DNA of 64,000 bases from Aspidapion aeneum. Taxonomy: Eukaryota; Arthropoda; Insecta; Coleoptera; Brentidae. The stretch's first letter is position 1. Every line of letters starts with the position of its first letter. Below the pieces are notes generated by a model. That model searched no databases. It was not told the DNA's origin and worked only from the letters and a program-made list of their open reading frames with translations. A program made the translations under genes and the position numbers. Location of the stretch: the NCBI GenBank assembly GCA_963576565.1, contig OY755047.1:33881851-33945850 (forward strand), written 5' to 3'. Below, piece after piece: positions 23,471-36,889 of this stretch.

Positions 23471-25039
23471 TGTTTACTGTAATTTGAAAACAAGTATATG
23501 GTATTTGTAAAACATAAGCATAAAAAGCAGTATTAGTTAAACGAGTATTTAATAAGTCAAATGTTACCCATTTTTATGTTTTTGTTTTAGTTTTAGGTCT
23601 AGAATAGAAAAATAATTCCAACTTTACCGTTACACAAAGCGTATTATTTTAAGCTTTTTTTATTTAAAAGTTATTTTAAAGCACCCTTTACTGTAAAAAT
23701 GGCTTAACATACATACTGAGGACCTCTCTCTACGATCTATTCACATTAAAACATTTAAATATTACCTTTAGAAAAAATAGGCCTAAATTCAAAGAGAGAG
23801 CGCTTAAGAAACGAGTAGGTACGTATTCTTTACTCTATCCAATTCTAGTTTTTTCTCTCTCTGGTAAACCGACGAAGATTGACAATCGTTATGGTGGCTT
23901 TAATTCTAGATGCAGTTTAAATTTCTTATCTTGTCCAATTTTTTTTAATTTTTAACGAAATTAAACAGGGTAGAAAACATATCATCTAGCTACTAAGAAT
24001 TTGTGCTGCTAATATTTAATTTTTGTTTCTCTTTGCTTACTTTTACGTCAGATGCACTCTTTACTATACTGTTCGATAGGGTTACTACTTGGGGTCGTCT
24101 TGGACCCTGCTCATTGATTATTTAAATCATCTTTGATGTTTCCACAAATATTGTTTTCTTTAAAATGAATGCTCGGCTGCACTTTTTGCTAGGTTTTAAA
24201 CCAGTATATTCATGACTATAGCTTTTCTAGTTAAATTAAGATTATCGTTTGTAAACTATGGAAACTTTGCTTCTGTCTCTTAGTTAATAAGGATGAAATG
24301 TTTACTTATTACTGCCATATCTCAAATCTAAACATTTGACGATATCGCTAGTTAATTCGTAGTTGGTGGCAAAACGTGTTAAAAAATAACAGAAATATGA
24401 CAAAATGCACTTATCCATGGTAAACAAAAAACATAAATGAAACATAATCAATAAGAATTGATTTTACAAAAAATGAATATGAGTCAGAGTTAAAGACAAT
24501 TTTAGGAAAAAACAAGATCTTAGTTTAAAATATATAAAAATTTATTGGCTAAGTGAAATAATTTTCTACAACTTAATGCTCTATAGCAAAATACTAGAAC
24601 CAGTTTGGACTTATGATGTTTAGTTTAGGAATTAATGTAATGGATTAGTTGTTCAAAGATTTTAAAAGTTTACCAATGGCAACTTGTTCCGGGTCAACAA
24701 AATGTGGCGCAGTCTATAAAAAATGCGCCAACATTTACGAAGATCTCCATCAACATCAATACTATAAAAGCAATTTAACTTTTAAAAAATTGAAAATTAG
24801 TTTTACTTGACGGATTGCTATGATATAATAAATACAATCTGTTTGATATAAAAACAGTAAAAAGGCAGATGGCCTTTTTACACTGGAGGTCACAAAGGCT
24901 GTTTAAACAATCCAAAACAATGAAAAAGCTTTTGGCTCACATACAAAAGCGGTTTTAAATGGGAGCCCTGCTCTTTTGCAAATTATATTATTTCAGCAGG
25001 TTTCGGTTGAAGTAATATTAAATTAACGACATGATGCAC

Positions 25040-25800
25040 TTTCATAATTCTAATGTTTTATTACAATTAAAATAAAACTTATGAATTTATTTAAAATAAA
25101 AGGGTTATCTTTTAAGTTTTGTATATACAACTGGAATAAAACAGTATAGAAATCCTTGGGACTTAGGTTAGGATTGTATGGAGGATGATTCATCAACTCG
25201 ACGTTTTTTAGGTTAAAAATGCAATGGTTTCTGTGCTTTGTGCGAACTTGCATTGCCTTTGTAAAGGATAATCCGTCGTTCGGGGCTCGTTTTTCGAAGC
25301 TCAACGATGACTTTTGGCAAACAAATGGTAATGTAACAATCGGCAGTAACAGTCCTTTGATCTTCCAGAAGAATGTTTGCTACATGACCTGCTTTTCAAA
25401 CAAATGCTGCTACCATCTTTTTGGATACAGTTAGAAAACGGATAAGTTTTGTTGACTTTTCTTCAACTTGGGGGACATTTCTTTTTGGGTTCATATGAGT
25501 AAATCCACCATTCATTCAGTTTTTCGAGTTTCCTGCCTCAAAGCGGTCTAGAGTTTTCTTACACCAAATAAACCAAGCTTCTTTCTGTTCTTCGGTTAAA
25601 CAGATGCGAAATCCAGCAAAAAACTAATTTTCCGAACCGAACCCACAATTCTTTATGCAAATTTTTTAAAATTAAGGTCTTTAAAATATCCAATAAAGCC
25701 TGAATTTCGCGATATCTCACATGTCGATCTTCCGTGATGAGGATGCACACAGCATTGATGTTTTTCTGGGCGACAGCCATTTTTAATGCATCTGGCTTTG
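25040..25800 (-). pseudogene. Mariner-family transposase, decayed
   Basis: A cut-and-paste DNA transposase remnant is read on the minus strand from about 25,780. The N-terminal part contains RHVRYREIQALLDI and LHKELWVRFGKL, the helix-turn-helix region. Further on, in shifting frames, come HMNPKRNVPQ, KMVAAFV, TADCYITICLPKV and RRIILYKGNASSHKAQ. Near the C-terminus is VELMNHPPYNPNLSPKDFY, matching the mariner HPPYSPDLAPxD block whose last Asp is catalytic. Several stops and frameshifts break it. The terminal inverted repeats were not located. The family call is firm, the subfamily open. Confidence 0.82.
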
Positions 25801-26821
25801 GATCGTCCCTAAGGCTAATCAGTCATCAGAATTATAGCCCGAAAGAGTTTTCAGTTTAATTTAATTTTACGACTGATTGCTATCTTAGTTAAAAAATTCA
25901 CTGTAGCTATAAAACTTGTATTGCACTGACGTTTTGAGTTTAGGTTAGGTAAAGATTAAGGTTCCGAACCGAACCCCCCCTATGTTCCTATATGCAGAAT
26001 ATAAAAGAGAGCCCTCGTTTGGAAAAAAATAAACTTTTGTTGTCAACCATGCCTATGTTAAACTATATTTCAATATCTGCGATTCGCATTTAATAGTTAA
26101 TAACCAAAACCATCAAACATATAACTGATCATGTTCGATGCTACAACGCGAGAACGTAGATAACGGGGACATTAAAAGTACAGTTAATTTTGATTGGATT
26201 CAAATTAATAAATAGGAAGCGAAGCCTGATATTGATTTTCTATTTTTTGGTTATTATTTTTGACACGTTTTTCTCGGTTTTGCATTGGCGGCTTGATTTT
26301 ATTTTAAAGATGTTGTTTTACACAGTCTCAGGAAACCTAAACTATATAAATTTATCTATTTAGAAATAAAGTTATGCTGCCACAAAATATCTTAAAACTC
26401 TATTATTATTAAATAGATCTTAAGACTCTGTTAAAATCACATATTTAAAATTAGAACGAGCCGACCATGCGAAACCGAGGAAAACATGTCAAGAATTATA
26501 ACCCAAAAATATAAAATCAAAGTCAGGCTGTAAAGCTTGCTCTACGATAAATGGCCTTAATTTAAATAGCTAAGTCGACAGACAGCAGATGAACTAAAAA
26601 TACTAAGAGGTACAAGTATACATACATTTTTCCACTGTTTTCAATGTTTGTAGTGATGCCGTCTTGGATAAAGTTTCAAAACACTGAAGAAAGTGTTTAC
26701 AACTCACAAGATGTGCAAAAATTAAAGTAAGATCATAACAAATAATCAAAACGTCATTGGAAATCTAAATGTCGATAACTTATCAATACAAATAATGTCA
26801 CAGTGCAAATCGTCATCACTA

Positions 26822-27042
26822 CCGCGAAGTGGCGTAACTGACGTTTTACTATTTTACAGGAGAGCGTTCAATTTTTTATTCATTTTTACATAGCAGCTTT
26901 TACAGCTGTCAAAATATGGTAAAGGCTTCTATACTAATTGGAATTTGGTTACGCCCCCTTGTGAATTTGTAGAGCGACTTTTTTATGTATGTTAGTGGGC
27001 TAATCTAAAAATCGCATTTTTGTGGGTTACGCCACTTCGTGG
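26822..27042. mobile_element. MITE, 221 bp, CGAAGTGGCGTAAC ends
   Basis: The left end CCGCGAAGTGGCGTAAC and the right end GTTACGCCACTTCGTGG are inverted copies, matching at 16 of 17 positions. The interior is AT-rich with no frame. No clear target duplication was identified. Confidence 0.72.
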
Positions 27043-27795
27043 TTTTGGCGACGAAATATATGATAAAGTGGATAAACAAACACCTTAGTTAATATCAGGA
27101 AATTACATCATACATTGATTAACCAAGAAATGCTTTTCTAGCAATAAACAAACTAACTTTTTATAGCAGGCATGCTAAGTTGCTGTACTATTACAATATT
27201 TTTAAAGAGACGAAGACATAAAAAAAAATTATAAGAAGTAGAAAACTGTAAATATATAAAGGCAAGAGAAATTCAGGAAGAAAAACAAATCTTTGAAGAA
27301 TTTAAAAAACTGCTGCCGCATGACATCAAACTAACTGTTTAAAATAATATTGATTGGCTTTGATAAAAATATAATTTTTTGTGATTTTTTTTGTATTTAT
27401 TATATTTCTTTCTGTAAAGGCCTCAAACATTTCAAAGGAATATTTTTAATATATAGTACAAGATGGTAAGATTTGTTTAAGCAGACGCAGACTTGTCGAA
27501 TCATAATTTTCGCCAAACCAGAGCAGCCTGTTCACGGAATGTCCAGATGGATCGCTACCCAAGAATGACAAATATGTCTCTTGATATACTGACATAAAAG
27601 TGTGAGATAATATTATGACCTACAATATAAAACAAAACATTAATTTTGAAACAATCTTGGGGTATTATTTATTAGAGTTTTCATTAATATGCGGCTAAAT
27701 ATTATGAACAGGCTGAATATTAAGAAAACCAAATATAGACAAAGAAACAAGGAAAACAAACATCGCATCACTGAAAATCTGTCTATGGAAAATAC

Positions 27796-27955
27796 CAGTG
27801 GCGCATGTCTTCGCTTCGGGGGGGGGGGGGGCGGACCCCCCGAAGCTAAGATTTTTTTAGATATTTTCCACATATTTCATGAATACAAACATAAAATAGC
27901 ATAAAATACGGCCTGCCTCGGCCCCTCCCGAAACTTTTTCCTATATACGCCACTG
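27796..27955. mobile_element. hAT-like MITE, 160 bp, with 8-bp target duplication
   Basis: The ends CAGTGGCG and CGCCACTG are perfect inverted repeats and fit the hAT terminus. The 8 bases before (GAAAATAC, 27,788-27,795) are repeated exactly after (27,956-27,963), the target duplication length of hAT transposons. The interior carries a long G run and a short C run and the shared core TAAGATTTTTTTAGATATTT. It is non-autonomous with no coding capacity. Confidence 0.88.
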
Positions 27956-30106
27956 GAAAATACCCCATTAGAAAAAAAATATATTTATTTACGACAAATG
28001 ATAAACTAACACGTTAGCTCCCACACAAATAATTAACTCTAAAAAATCAAACACAGAGTAGGCTGAATAAGCCTAAATATTTTGATGATGATGATGACGA
28101 TGAATATTCATAAGTGAGTGAGCCTTGCAGCATTACCACTAAGAGCACTGGTGGGTTTATGGTGCCTCCTAGTTTTGTACACCAGTCTTGATCTCATACT
28201 TATATTATAGATAAAGCACACCAAAGGATCGTAATTTGATGCAGGTCAAGCGGTTACTGACGGTCAGAATGGTGCGCTATGTTGAGAGGAAAATTTAATA
28301 TGAGTTAGCTGTAATATACGCCATACTAAGTCGACGATTTATACTTTTGATGTATGTACAGTCTTTTACTCTTTGTTTTATCCTTTTTTAAGAAAAAAGA
28401 CTGTCACTACTAAAAAATTAATCTTATACTGACTGAACTCTCTTTTAATTATAATTTTTATTTTATAATATGATAGGTGTGTATCTAAGAAAATTGAGAG
28501 CTGCTTTCTTGAGTATTTCTCACAAATAAACATATTTTTGAGAGTAGCTGAAACACACTAAGAGTTCCTGTCCAAAATGTAAGTAGCTATTCCTCGAAAT
28601 TAGACAAGCGCAATAGCAATTTTTTTCTGGAACCCTAGGTAAATCAATTATTTGGTTCTTAGCAACGTTATTAAGCTTTCTAAAATCAACTCAGAGTCTG
28701 CAATATTGTATTGTATTTTATAGTAAATAATACGGCATGTTATGATAACAAGTCTTTGTGGCTAATGACTGAGAATTTGAGCAATTTTAGTGCCTTGAAT
28801 AAGCTAAGTTTTGCTAGTATTTTTGACATGATTGTAACGTTGATTTAGAAGTATTATGTTTTAAATCGTCACCTTGTTTTGAATAATCTTTATATACAAG
28901 AAATTCTGTTGGTATCTTGCTTTTATTGCCTGAGCGGCGCCTTAATATTTTAAAATAGCTTAAATGCTGTTTAGTTTGTTTTTTTAGTAACTTTGACTAT
29001 TTTACAAAAATATGTCACTTAAATAGTAATTTTTTTTAATTAGTTTACTGGTTACTTGACAATAAAAAAGTTGTTGATTGCACTTGATATTTCTTTCCAT
29101 AAAACACTTATAGTGCCTAAATTTAGTGTCCATTGGCAATAAAATATTTTACTTTTGGCTATTTGAAAATTTGCACTATGCTTGCCTATACACTAGGATA
29201 CAAAAAAATTACCAGGCTCTTTATAACGCTATAATTATACAAAATTTGTGCATCAAGAAAGTTAGATAAAAAACAATGGAAGCTTTTTTATGGATAGCTT
29301 TTCCCCTCTTCTGATAACGATATCATTGATCACTGTACAAACCAAAAACATTCAACTAAAGGTAGACCCCGTATAGAAATCCTAAACTTCATCAGACACA
29401 AAAAGTATTATACTGGGGATTTCTTTCAAATTCGCAACAATGTTGCCAGTACTTTTATAACTTGTAATTTTGAAGTAGGTACATAAGTAAAATGGTAATT
29501 AAAAAAAATCAAAAGAATATTTTGTTTTTGAGTTCGGCTTACGTCTTGGATTGCTATACATGTGCCTGTAATAGAATATGTTTACCATCCTATGTGAGAA
29601 AAGGTATTGTTTTCATTGATTTTTTTTTGAGATCTTATCATTAATAATGTTTTTCTATACAATTTGATTCTAGGTTGTAAGTATAACCTCTAGATATGTA
29701 TGTATGCATGTCTGTCTGTGTACCTATATGCACATATGTATACAAATGTTTGAAAAAAAGTTTTTTTTTAAGTTAGAATATGTTATCCAATAATCAATCG
29801 GTAAATTTTTGTTTACATAGGTACCTAAACTTAACAAAAATCATAAAACATTTGCTTTTAAGTCCCTGTTGTTATAGATCTATGTGGCGGTTTAAATCCT
29901 TATCTATTTTGAATTAAAAGGAAAGTATAAATTAGAAATAATCAGCTAAAGTTGGTTTTTTTCGAAGATTGTTGATTGTCGATTTTTATAGAACGTACAA
30001 CGATTAGCACAAAATTGCAATTTTTGTGCAGTCAACCAACTTGAGCTTGTTTTTTGCAGGAACACAAAATAACTAGCGGCGATATCCTGTAATGCAAACC
30101 ATTTTT

Positions 30107-30247
30107 TTAAACTGCACATGCGCACCTCTCTTTTTCTGATCACATAAAATTATCTTCCTCTTACTAACTTCACACATGCTCGACCACAGCTGAGAGGGAG
30201 ATATTTTATGTGAGAAGAAAAAGTACGGCAGCGAATGCGCAGTTTAA
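30107..30247. repeat. Imperfect palindrome of about 140 bp
   Basis: AAACTGCACATGCGCA at the left pairs with TGCGCAGTTT at the right. Inner parts also pair (CTCTCTTTTTCTGATCACAT against ATGTGAGAAGAAAAAG). It may be a small foldback element. Confidence 0.5.
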
Positions 30248-30553
30248 AATATTGATTTGGTTTTCGGTTTTCTGAAAAAAACGGGACTCCATTTAAGTGT
30301 AAAAAACGTTCAACTGAAAGTAAGTTTAATTAAATTTCTTTGGTGTGAGGTTAGAGTTCATAAATAGTTTATTAGTTTTGTCTTCCTAGGTGGTATTTAA
30401 AAGGTTATTAAAACCAGATGACTAAACTGCACTTTTAACTATTAATTATTGTTCTCACTACAAATGTTTTCGGTATAAAAATAACTCTTGCTTTTAGTCC
30501 AAATAAATTTAAGTTAAATGTTTTGATCACGAAAGTTAAAAAAACCTTTTCTT

Positions 30554-30555
<2 letters not shown>

Positions 30556-30631
<76 letters not shown>
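30556..30631. repeat. (TA)n microsatellite
   Basis: About 75 bases of uninterrupted alternating TA lie directly left of the region containing the 31-kb inverted repeat. Long AT arrays are prone to length change. Confidence 0.9.
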
Positions 30632-30635
<4 letters not shown>

Positions 30636-31037
30636 TAGTCTACAACCCTCTCCTGGGCAACTCTGGAAAACTCAAAAAGTGTTTTGATTTGATTTTACGC
30701 GAAAATGGAACGTCGCAGAGAAAACCTTTGTTGACAAAAAAAATTGTGTGTGCTTAAGACCACATGGCAGAAGTGTAAACTTTAACAAGGCGAAATTAAT
30801 AATACTGGCCTTCATCTGCATCATCATATTGCTCGCTGAATGTTCCTCTCACAGTTAGTCGACTCGAGCCGACTTCACCCGAATGAGCGTTACATAGCCG
30901 AGTCTGACGGCTCAGTTCAATTCAGTACCCACAAAAACTACTAAACGCGCCTACAGAAGTTTACACTTCAAAAATTCCTTTACAATTTTTCTTAAAGGTT
31001 ATAGCTCTAGACTTACCTGTATAGAAGATAGAGAGCA

Positions 31038-31795
31038 CCAAAATTGACAAAAATCAGTTTTTTGCATTTTACACAAAAACGGTAAGTCGTAGAGAAGAAT
31101 TTTATTTAAGAGAAATATTACCCATACGAGTCTTCACAATCAATCTCCATAGTCTATAGGTCTACAACGACATGTTTAGAAGGTAGATGGCAGCTAAGTT
31201 GTCAAAAATTGTGTTTTTATTAGTCGTAGAAAGAAACTTTATAAACATAAAATGTTAAAGGACACAATTTTCTACATTCTTTCCTTTTGGGCCACAGGTT
31301 TACAACTACGTGTAGAACATATAGGGCGCCAAATTTGCAAAAATTATTATTTTATTTTATGTAAAAACGGTAGGTCCTAGAAAAACACATTATAGACAAG
31401 AAATCTCCAGGACGCCATTCTCTACAATTCACCTATGTGAGTCACAGCTCTATGACGTATGGTTTTTCGTAAAACGAAAAAAAGTATATAATGGGCATTT
31501 TCGGCACCCTCTGTCTTCAACACATATGGTTGTAGAGCTGTAAATTGTCATTGTCGCATTGTAGAGAATTGTGTCTTGATCATTTTATGTCAATAAAGTT
31601 TTTTTTTATGACTTACCGTTTTTGCATAAATTGCAAAAAACATAATTTTTTCAAATTTTCTTCTAAACGTGTGGTTGTAGACCTATAGACTATGGAGACC
31701 GATTGTAGGGAATTCTATGGGTAATATTTCTCATACATTAAATTTTGCCCTACGACGCGTAAAATGCAAAAAACTGATTTTTGTTCGCTATTTTT
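31038..31795. mobile_element. Foldback element at 31 kb
   Basis: The arms are inverted copies. The left outer block (AAAATCAGTTTTTTGCATTT) matches the right outer block (AAATGCAAAAAACTGATTTT). A left block around 31,120-31,185 (ATAGTCTATAGGTCTACAAC) matches the right block at 31,672-31,700. A third pair is at 31,227-31,280 with 31,558-31,610. GTAGA-type submodules recur within each arm. There is no transposase. Confidence 0.7.
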
Positions 31796-31954
31796 CAGAA
31801 AAAAAATTAATAGCGGCAACCATGTAGACCAAACGTCACCCTTGCATCATTTATTGTTGCCTTTGAGAGGTTATCCGAATAAACGTGCGTTTTCGTTGTT
31901 TTTTTGCAATATTGATCACAAAATTAAGAATTTTTTTATTAAATAACTTTAAAA

Positions 31955-32515
31955 ATGCCTAAGAAATGTGACAAAAGTGAAGAGAAGTGGCTGGATTTAT
32001 CATTTCACCGGTAAGTTTGAATCTCTTCCAGAAACCGTCATATTGTTTACGATTTGGTAAGACAGTGGTGTGGTTTATAACTTTTTTTACAAAATATTAG
32101 TGATTTATTTTACAAAGAAGTTTTAAGAAACATTATTTATTGTTGCAAATTCCCTTATTTTCCCACCTCTAGTGTTTGGGTTTTTTTGGAAAAGTTTTTG
32201 AATTTATTCTGGCAATAATATATAAAAAAATATATTTCTTATGTAAACAACCATTTTCACTCTGTAATGTTATGTTATGTCATGCTACTGTACAGTTATT
32301 AAACATTTTAAAAATATTCAAATTTATGAGTTTACTAGATTCCCCACTGATCCAAACAAGAGAGAGCTTTGGAGGGAGATTATTGGCCTTAATAAGGAGA
32401 AAATTCTGTCAAAATGGGCATTCTTTGTTCTGACCACGTTGATCCTCAGTATGTTCGTTTAGCACCTAGTAGGCACTATCTTGTACCAAATCCCTTGCCC
32501 AAGGTCAGGTGTTAA
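31955..32515 (+). pseudogene. THAP-domain zinc-finger gene fragment, two exons, frameshifted
   Basis: Exon 1 (31,955-32,010) starts ATG and encodes 18 residues, MPKKCDKSEEKWLDLSFH, plus two bases. A consensus donor GTAAGT follows at 32,011. Exon 2 begins at 32,339 after ...TTTACTAG, and the split codon gives Arg followed by FPTDPNKRELWREIIGLNKE. Shortly after SKW a one-base shift is needed. The other frame then gives CSDHVDPQYVRLAPSRHYLV and ends at a stop at 32,513. The order (N-terminal Cys, FHRFP, W, then CxxH within CSDH) is that of a THAP C2CH DNA-binding finger, found in host transcription regulators and in P-element-type transposases. The second N-terminal Cys of the C2CH set is not visible. 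It lies inside the receptor intron on the opposite strand. It could be a retained domain of a decayed transposon or a broken gene; assembly error could also explain the shift. Confidence 0.62.
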
Positions 32516-32832
32516 AGACTAGTTCAGTTCAGTTAGTAGTTAAATATTCAACTATCTCTTTTTATTATAAAGTATACATAATATATTGTCACTGGTTGTT
32601 TTTGATGTTCGATCATCATATAATGATGTAAAAAAGTAGTTAGAATTAACAAATATAACTATAAGAAGAAAAAAGGTAGTACCTACTTTTACACAGAAAA
32701 AAAAGAGTTTTAACTTCCTTTTCACTTACTTACTGCATAGTCCCTGGTGATTAATTAAAAGAGAGCCTTGAGTCAAATGGATTAAAATATTGTTCTTAAT
32801 TCTTATATTTGCCAAATTTAATAATGTTTGTA

Positions 32833-33503
32833 TATATAGGGTGTCCCATAACTTAGGGGCCATAGGCCAACAAGTGATAGAGGAGGTCATGTCTGATCAA
32901 AAACTTGTTGTTGGCAATTTTTTTAACTTTTGTAATAATAACTTTAAAAAAACGCAGTAAAAATATGAAATTGGGTAGTCTTGTATTAGAACAAAAGCAG
33001 TAAATTGAAATTAATTTTAAAAAATTAATTTGAAAAAAGTTAGTCAATTTTTTTAGAAAATACTATTTTTTTGGTATGAACTTTTATGAATGCCATATTA
33101 AATGCAATGTTTTTTAAATATTTTTTGTTAATAAAAACAAGTCTCTAGCGAGACATAATAATAAAATATTATTGATATTTTTTAAAAGAGAAAGCAAAAA
33201 TTAATTTAAAAAAAAAATATTATTTTTTATACATTTTCGAGGTTATTTTGACAGCCCGTACCTTCTCCACTTAATATTATCAAAAAAGGAGTACCACATT
33301 TTTTAATCACAATTAGCTGAGTATTCAGCTGGTTGTCACAGATTTTTTTTTGTATAACCGGTTTTCACCCACACCTCTTTAAAAATCCTATATCTTAAAA
33401 ACAGATGAATGTTGACCCCATGTTATATAAACTTTTTTCTTGGAAATAACCTCCTCTATCACCTGCTGCACTACGGCGCCTAAGTTATGGGACACCCTGT
33501 ATA
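32833..33503. mobile_element. MITE with TATATAGGGTGTCCC ends, 671 bp
   Basis: The left end TATATAGGGTGTCCCATAAC is followed by TTAGGGGCC. The right end is the complement (GGCGCC, then TAAGTTATGGGACACCCTGT, then ATA). Further in, GATAGAGGAGGT pairs with ACCTCCTCTATC. The terminal match is about 30 bases and nearly perfect, so this is the best-preserved member of its family here. It has no coding capacity. Confidence 0.85.
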
Positions 33504-35699
33504 ATAATCACTTAATTATAAATAATATTTTTTTATTTTTATTTTATTTGGTAAATAAAAATTAAATAGATTTTTTTATGGAAATCAAAAGTATTTTGTT
33601 GATAAAACTGAATAAGTCATATTTTTTAACATTTGCAAATGTAAAAAAACACAGACTCATACCAAATATTTTCTAAAAAAACTAATTGCTAGAGTTTAAT
33701 AAACTAATGAATGGATTTTGGTAAAATAAACCAATGAGTGCTTTTTATTTCGAGGCAAGAGTTTTGCTGATAAAATATAACAAAAAATCTATATTATAAA
33801 TATAGGCTGCCCCATTTTTATCATTTGGGTGGTTTCGGGAACTTCTAGAGAAGATTGAAGAAAAAACGACTACACCTTAGTGTGCTTTAATTTGAAGAGA
33901 ATAATGATGGTAAACATCGCATATCAATATTATAAACATAGAAACCGAAAACACCCAAAAGTGTCGAAAGTGCACCCTGTACACTAGGGGATCAAATAGA
34001 CTCTTTAAATCCTGATGCAAAAATTTTGATAAATATCTCAAGGTCTGAGTATATAATTCGGAGTTTTTGACTTTTTTTAACAGAACAAATCTACTTACTG
34101 TAAAAAATTTACTAAGAGCAATGTATTACCAAGGTGAAAGAGTAAAAAGCTAAAAAAATACCTTTGACAATTTGAAATAAAAAGAAACACTTTTACCTGT
34201 GTTTTAAATTTTAGGGATTAAAGTAACACTTTTCTATATCCAGAAAAAAATAATATAAAGTAGATTTCTTATCTTTAGGGAAAAATAATAAAAATCAAAA
34301 CTACGGATATTACCAGCTGTAAATAAGTTATTGATTTCTAATATTATAAATCGATAAAAAAATTAATTCTGTAAAAATAGAATGGCTGTCAAAGCTGTAC
34401 CGGTAATATTTTACACTTATTTAAATTTTATAATTTTGGGTGCAAAAATTTTATAGGAAAATGTCTATAATATATTTATTTTATTTTCAACAAAATCTGC
34501 ACGCCCATGGTTTTTCATCGATTTCTCTTTTATACCTCTTACAGTGTTGCCTGCGAGGATTCGGCGAAATTTTCTGAGATTTCATGCATGATGAATGAAT
34601 TTGCGTATTAAATAATGGGGATGCGTCTTCTAGAGTTCCTTGAATTTCTTTGGTACAAACAAAGATATTAAGAAACATTTATTATGAAAAACAGAAAGAT
34701 TTATATTACGAGTAGCAATATTGGATTTTGTGATGCGCCATTAGAAAGATTTTAAAAAATGCTGCAAACAATGTGGCAACAAATTTTTTATTAAATAGGT
34801 TCCCTCACCCTGAAACATTTTTGAGAACTTTGCAACCATATATTACAACATCCTATATTGCTCCCCCATCTGTACAATAATGACGTCAACAGGACAATTT
34901 TTACATCTTAGTATATTGACAATCAAGATGAAAAATTTCACACTAATAACAACGGATAGCCAGCCCAAGTGTTATTATGCTCAGACACGTGCAATAATTT
35001 AATTCTAGCATCTCTAGATCCTTTTTTTAGATTTTTTTAATAATTGCGTAGGTAGATTTACTCTCAGACAAAGGCTGCATGATATTCATACATTTGAATT
35101 ATTAAAATAAACCTTTTAGAACCCACGAGGGTTTGAGCTCCTTTGCCTTCATTCTCTGGAATTAAAAGGCACACGATAATAAAAAGGCCTAACAGAAAAA
35201 TTTAGATCACGAACTGGATCAGAGTAAATGGCAACGGCCGGCCATTGTGTAAATAATTGAACTTTCGCGATCTAGCTTAAGGTTTTACTCGAATAATCGG
35301 TATTGAAAATCTATTGAACGCAGGAATAAAAGCTAGCAAAAAAGTATTTTTATTTCATCCGAGTTTGGTTTATGTACAGAAAACGCCACATAAAATGCAT
35401 ATAGCAGAAGTAAGCCGGAGATTTGAGTTTCTGAAAATTTGCTGTTTGCAGGGCTAATTGTAACTGACTGATTTTTGAAAAAAAGGTTAATTTTTTTGAC
35501 AAATAAATAAGCTAATAAGGAGACTTCTCCAATAGTTAAATGAGTGCCTAACAGTTTTATAAGGCTACTAATTAATGTTAAGTATTAATAAAAACATATT
35601 TTAAATATAAAAAAACATTATTTAATATCGTGTCATTGCACCATCGGCCTGGATAATACTAGCTATAGTCTTCTAGGTATTGAATTTGCTAAATTTTGA

Positions 35700-36410
35700 A
35701 ACAAATTTAAGTTTGCTCGAATGAAGTCTTCATATGTATGATAAGTTCCATAATGTGGTTCGAGTTTCTAGGAGTAATATTTATTTTCGTTAATTTTCTT
35801 GAAATAAGTCCACGCGCGTTTTCGATTGGACTGACATCGGGAATTTTGGCTGGCGATGGTAAAACCTCGACATTTTTCTCTTGAAAGCACTGTCGTGATA
35901 TTTGGACTGTGTAGACCTTGCAGTTGTCTTGCTGATATATAAAAACCATCTGGGTAAAGAATTATCACTTGAGGAAGCATGACGTCTCTTCTGATAGTAA
36001 CATAAGCGTAAGCATTAACCCTACAATGGTTCTAAAAAGAGCCCTATGTCTCCTTGCCGAAATCCACCTTCAAACATTAACAGAAAGTCTTCGTTTCCCG
36101 AAATATATTTTTCTTGGTAGCGCGTTCTTGATGGCCGATAAACTAAATTTTATTTTCGGTGACTGTGTGATTGAAATATCTTTTCATCTGTGAACGTGTG
36201 AACACGTTGCCAAAATTCTTCATTTTCCAGAGAACAAATTAAAGCAAAAATTAGCAGAGGTTGTTTTTTTCGTGCATCTAAATGTATTTTTTTTTCTGCC
36301 ACACAACATTTTAATCTGGAACCGAACACCTTATTTGCCTTCGCCTCGTTGGATCTGAACCAGGAAACTTGAGGCAATTCTTGCATCACACTATAGGATA
36401 AAAAATCCAA
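35700..36410 (-). pseudogene. Tc1-like transposase, decayed
   Basis: A DNA transposase remnant of the Tc1/mariner superfamily is read on the minus strand. The segment at 36,410-36,150 includes EEFWQRVHTFTDEKIFQS, the block holding the first catalytic Asp. The segment from about 35,949 reads YQQDNCKVYT (second Asp), then FQEKNVEVLPSPAKIPDVSP and IENARGLISRKL (SPIEN with the final acidic residue). Stops and shifts separate these blocks, and the N-terminal binding domain was not seen. Terminal repeats were not identified. Confidence 0.82.
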
Positions 36411-36889
36411 ATTTTGGCCAATATAAGAAAAAAATAGGTTTACCTTTTAGTTATAAAATTACCACCAAAGGTATTTAAAATGACCAAGTAATCAATATTT
36501 GTAATAATAACATTTGAAATCTAAGTAGGCTGTGCTTGATGACAGCGCAAAGTCAGCTTATACGTCGAATAAAGTATTCTTTTGTTTTTTCTTTAAATAT
36601 TTACTGATATTTCAAAAGGCGCTGTACCAAAGATTGAAAATTTAAAAGTGATTTTTTTTATTACCCATGGAGAACGAAGGTAAGATTGATTAATTATATA
36701 CCTTTTGTTTTTAGAAGCTTACATATTTTTTATTTGCTGGTTTTAAATCAATATATAGCAGAAAGCTGGCAAAAGAAATAAAATTGTTTGGTTAGGTTGA
36801 ATTACAAAATGAGATCCGCAAGGATCCGATCAGGCCGATATGTAATAATATTCTTTAGAGTTTAAGCTAAAAGGCTGTTGAAAACCGTT

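Noticed and set aside
34487..34678. 63-codon minus-strand frame with a Cys/His-containing end
   Set aside because: The CxxC-like ending is not enough for a zinc finger, and no homologous extension was seen in other frames.
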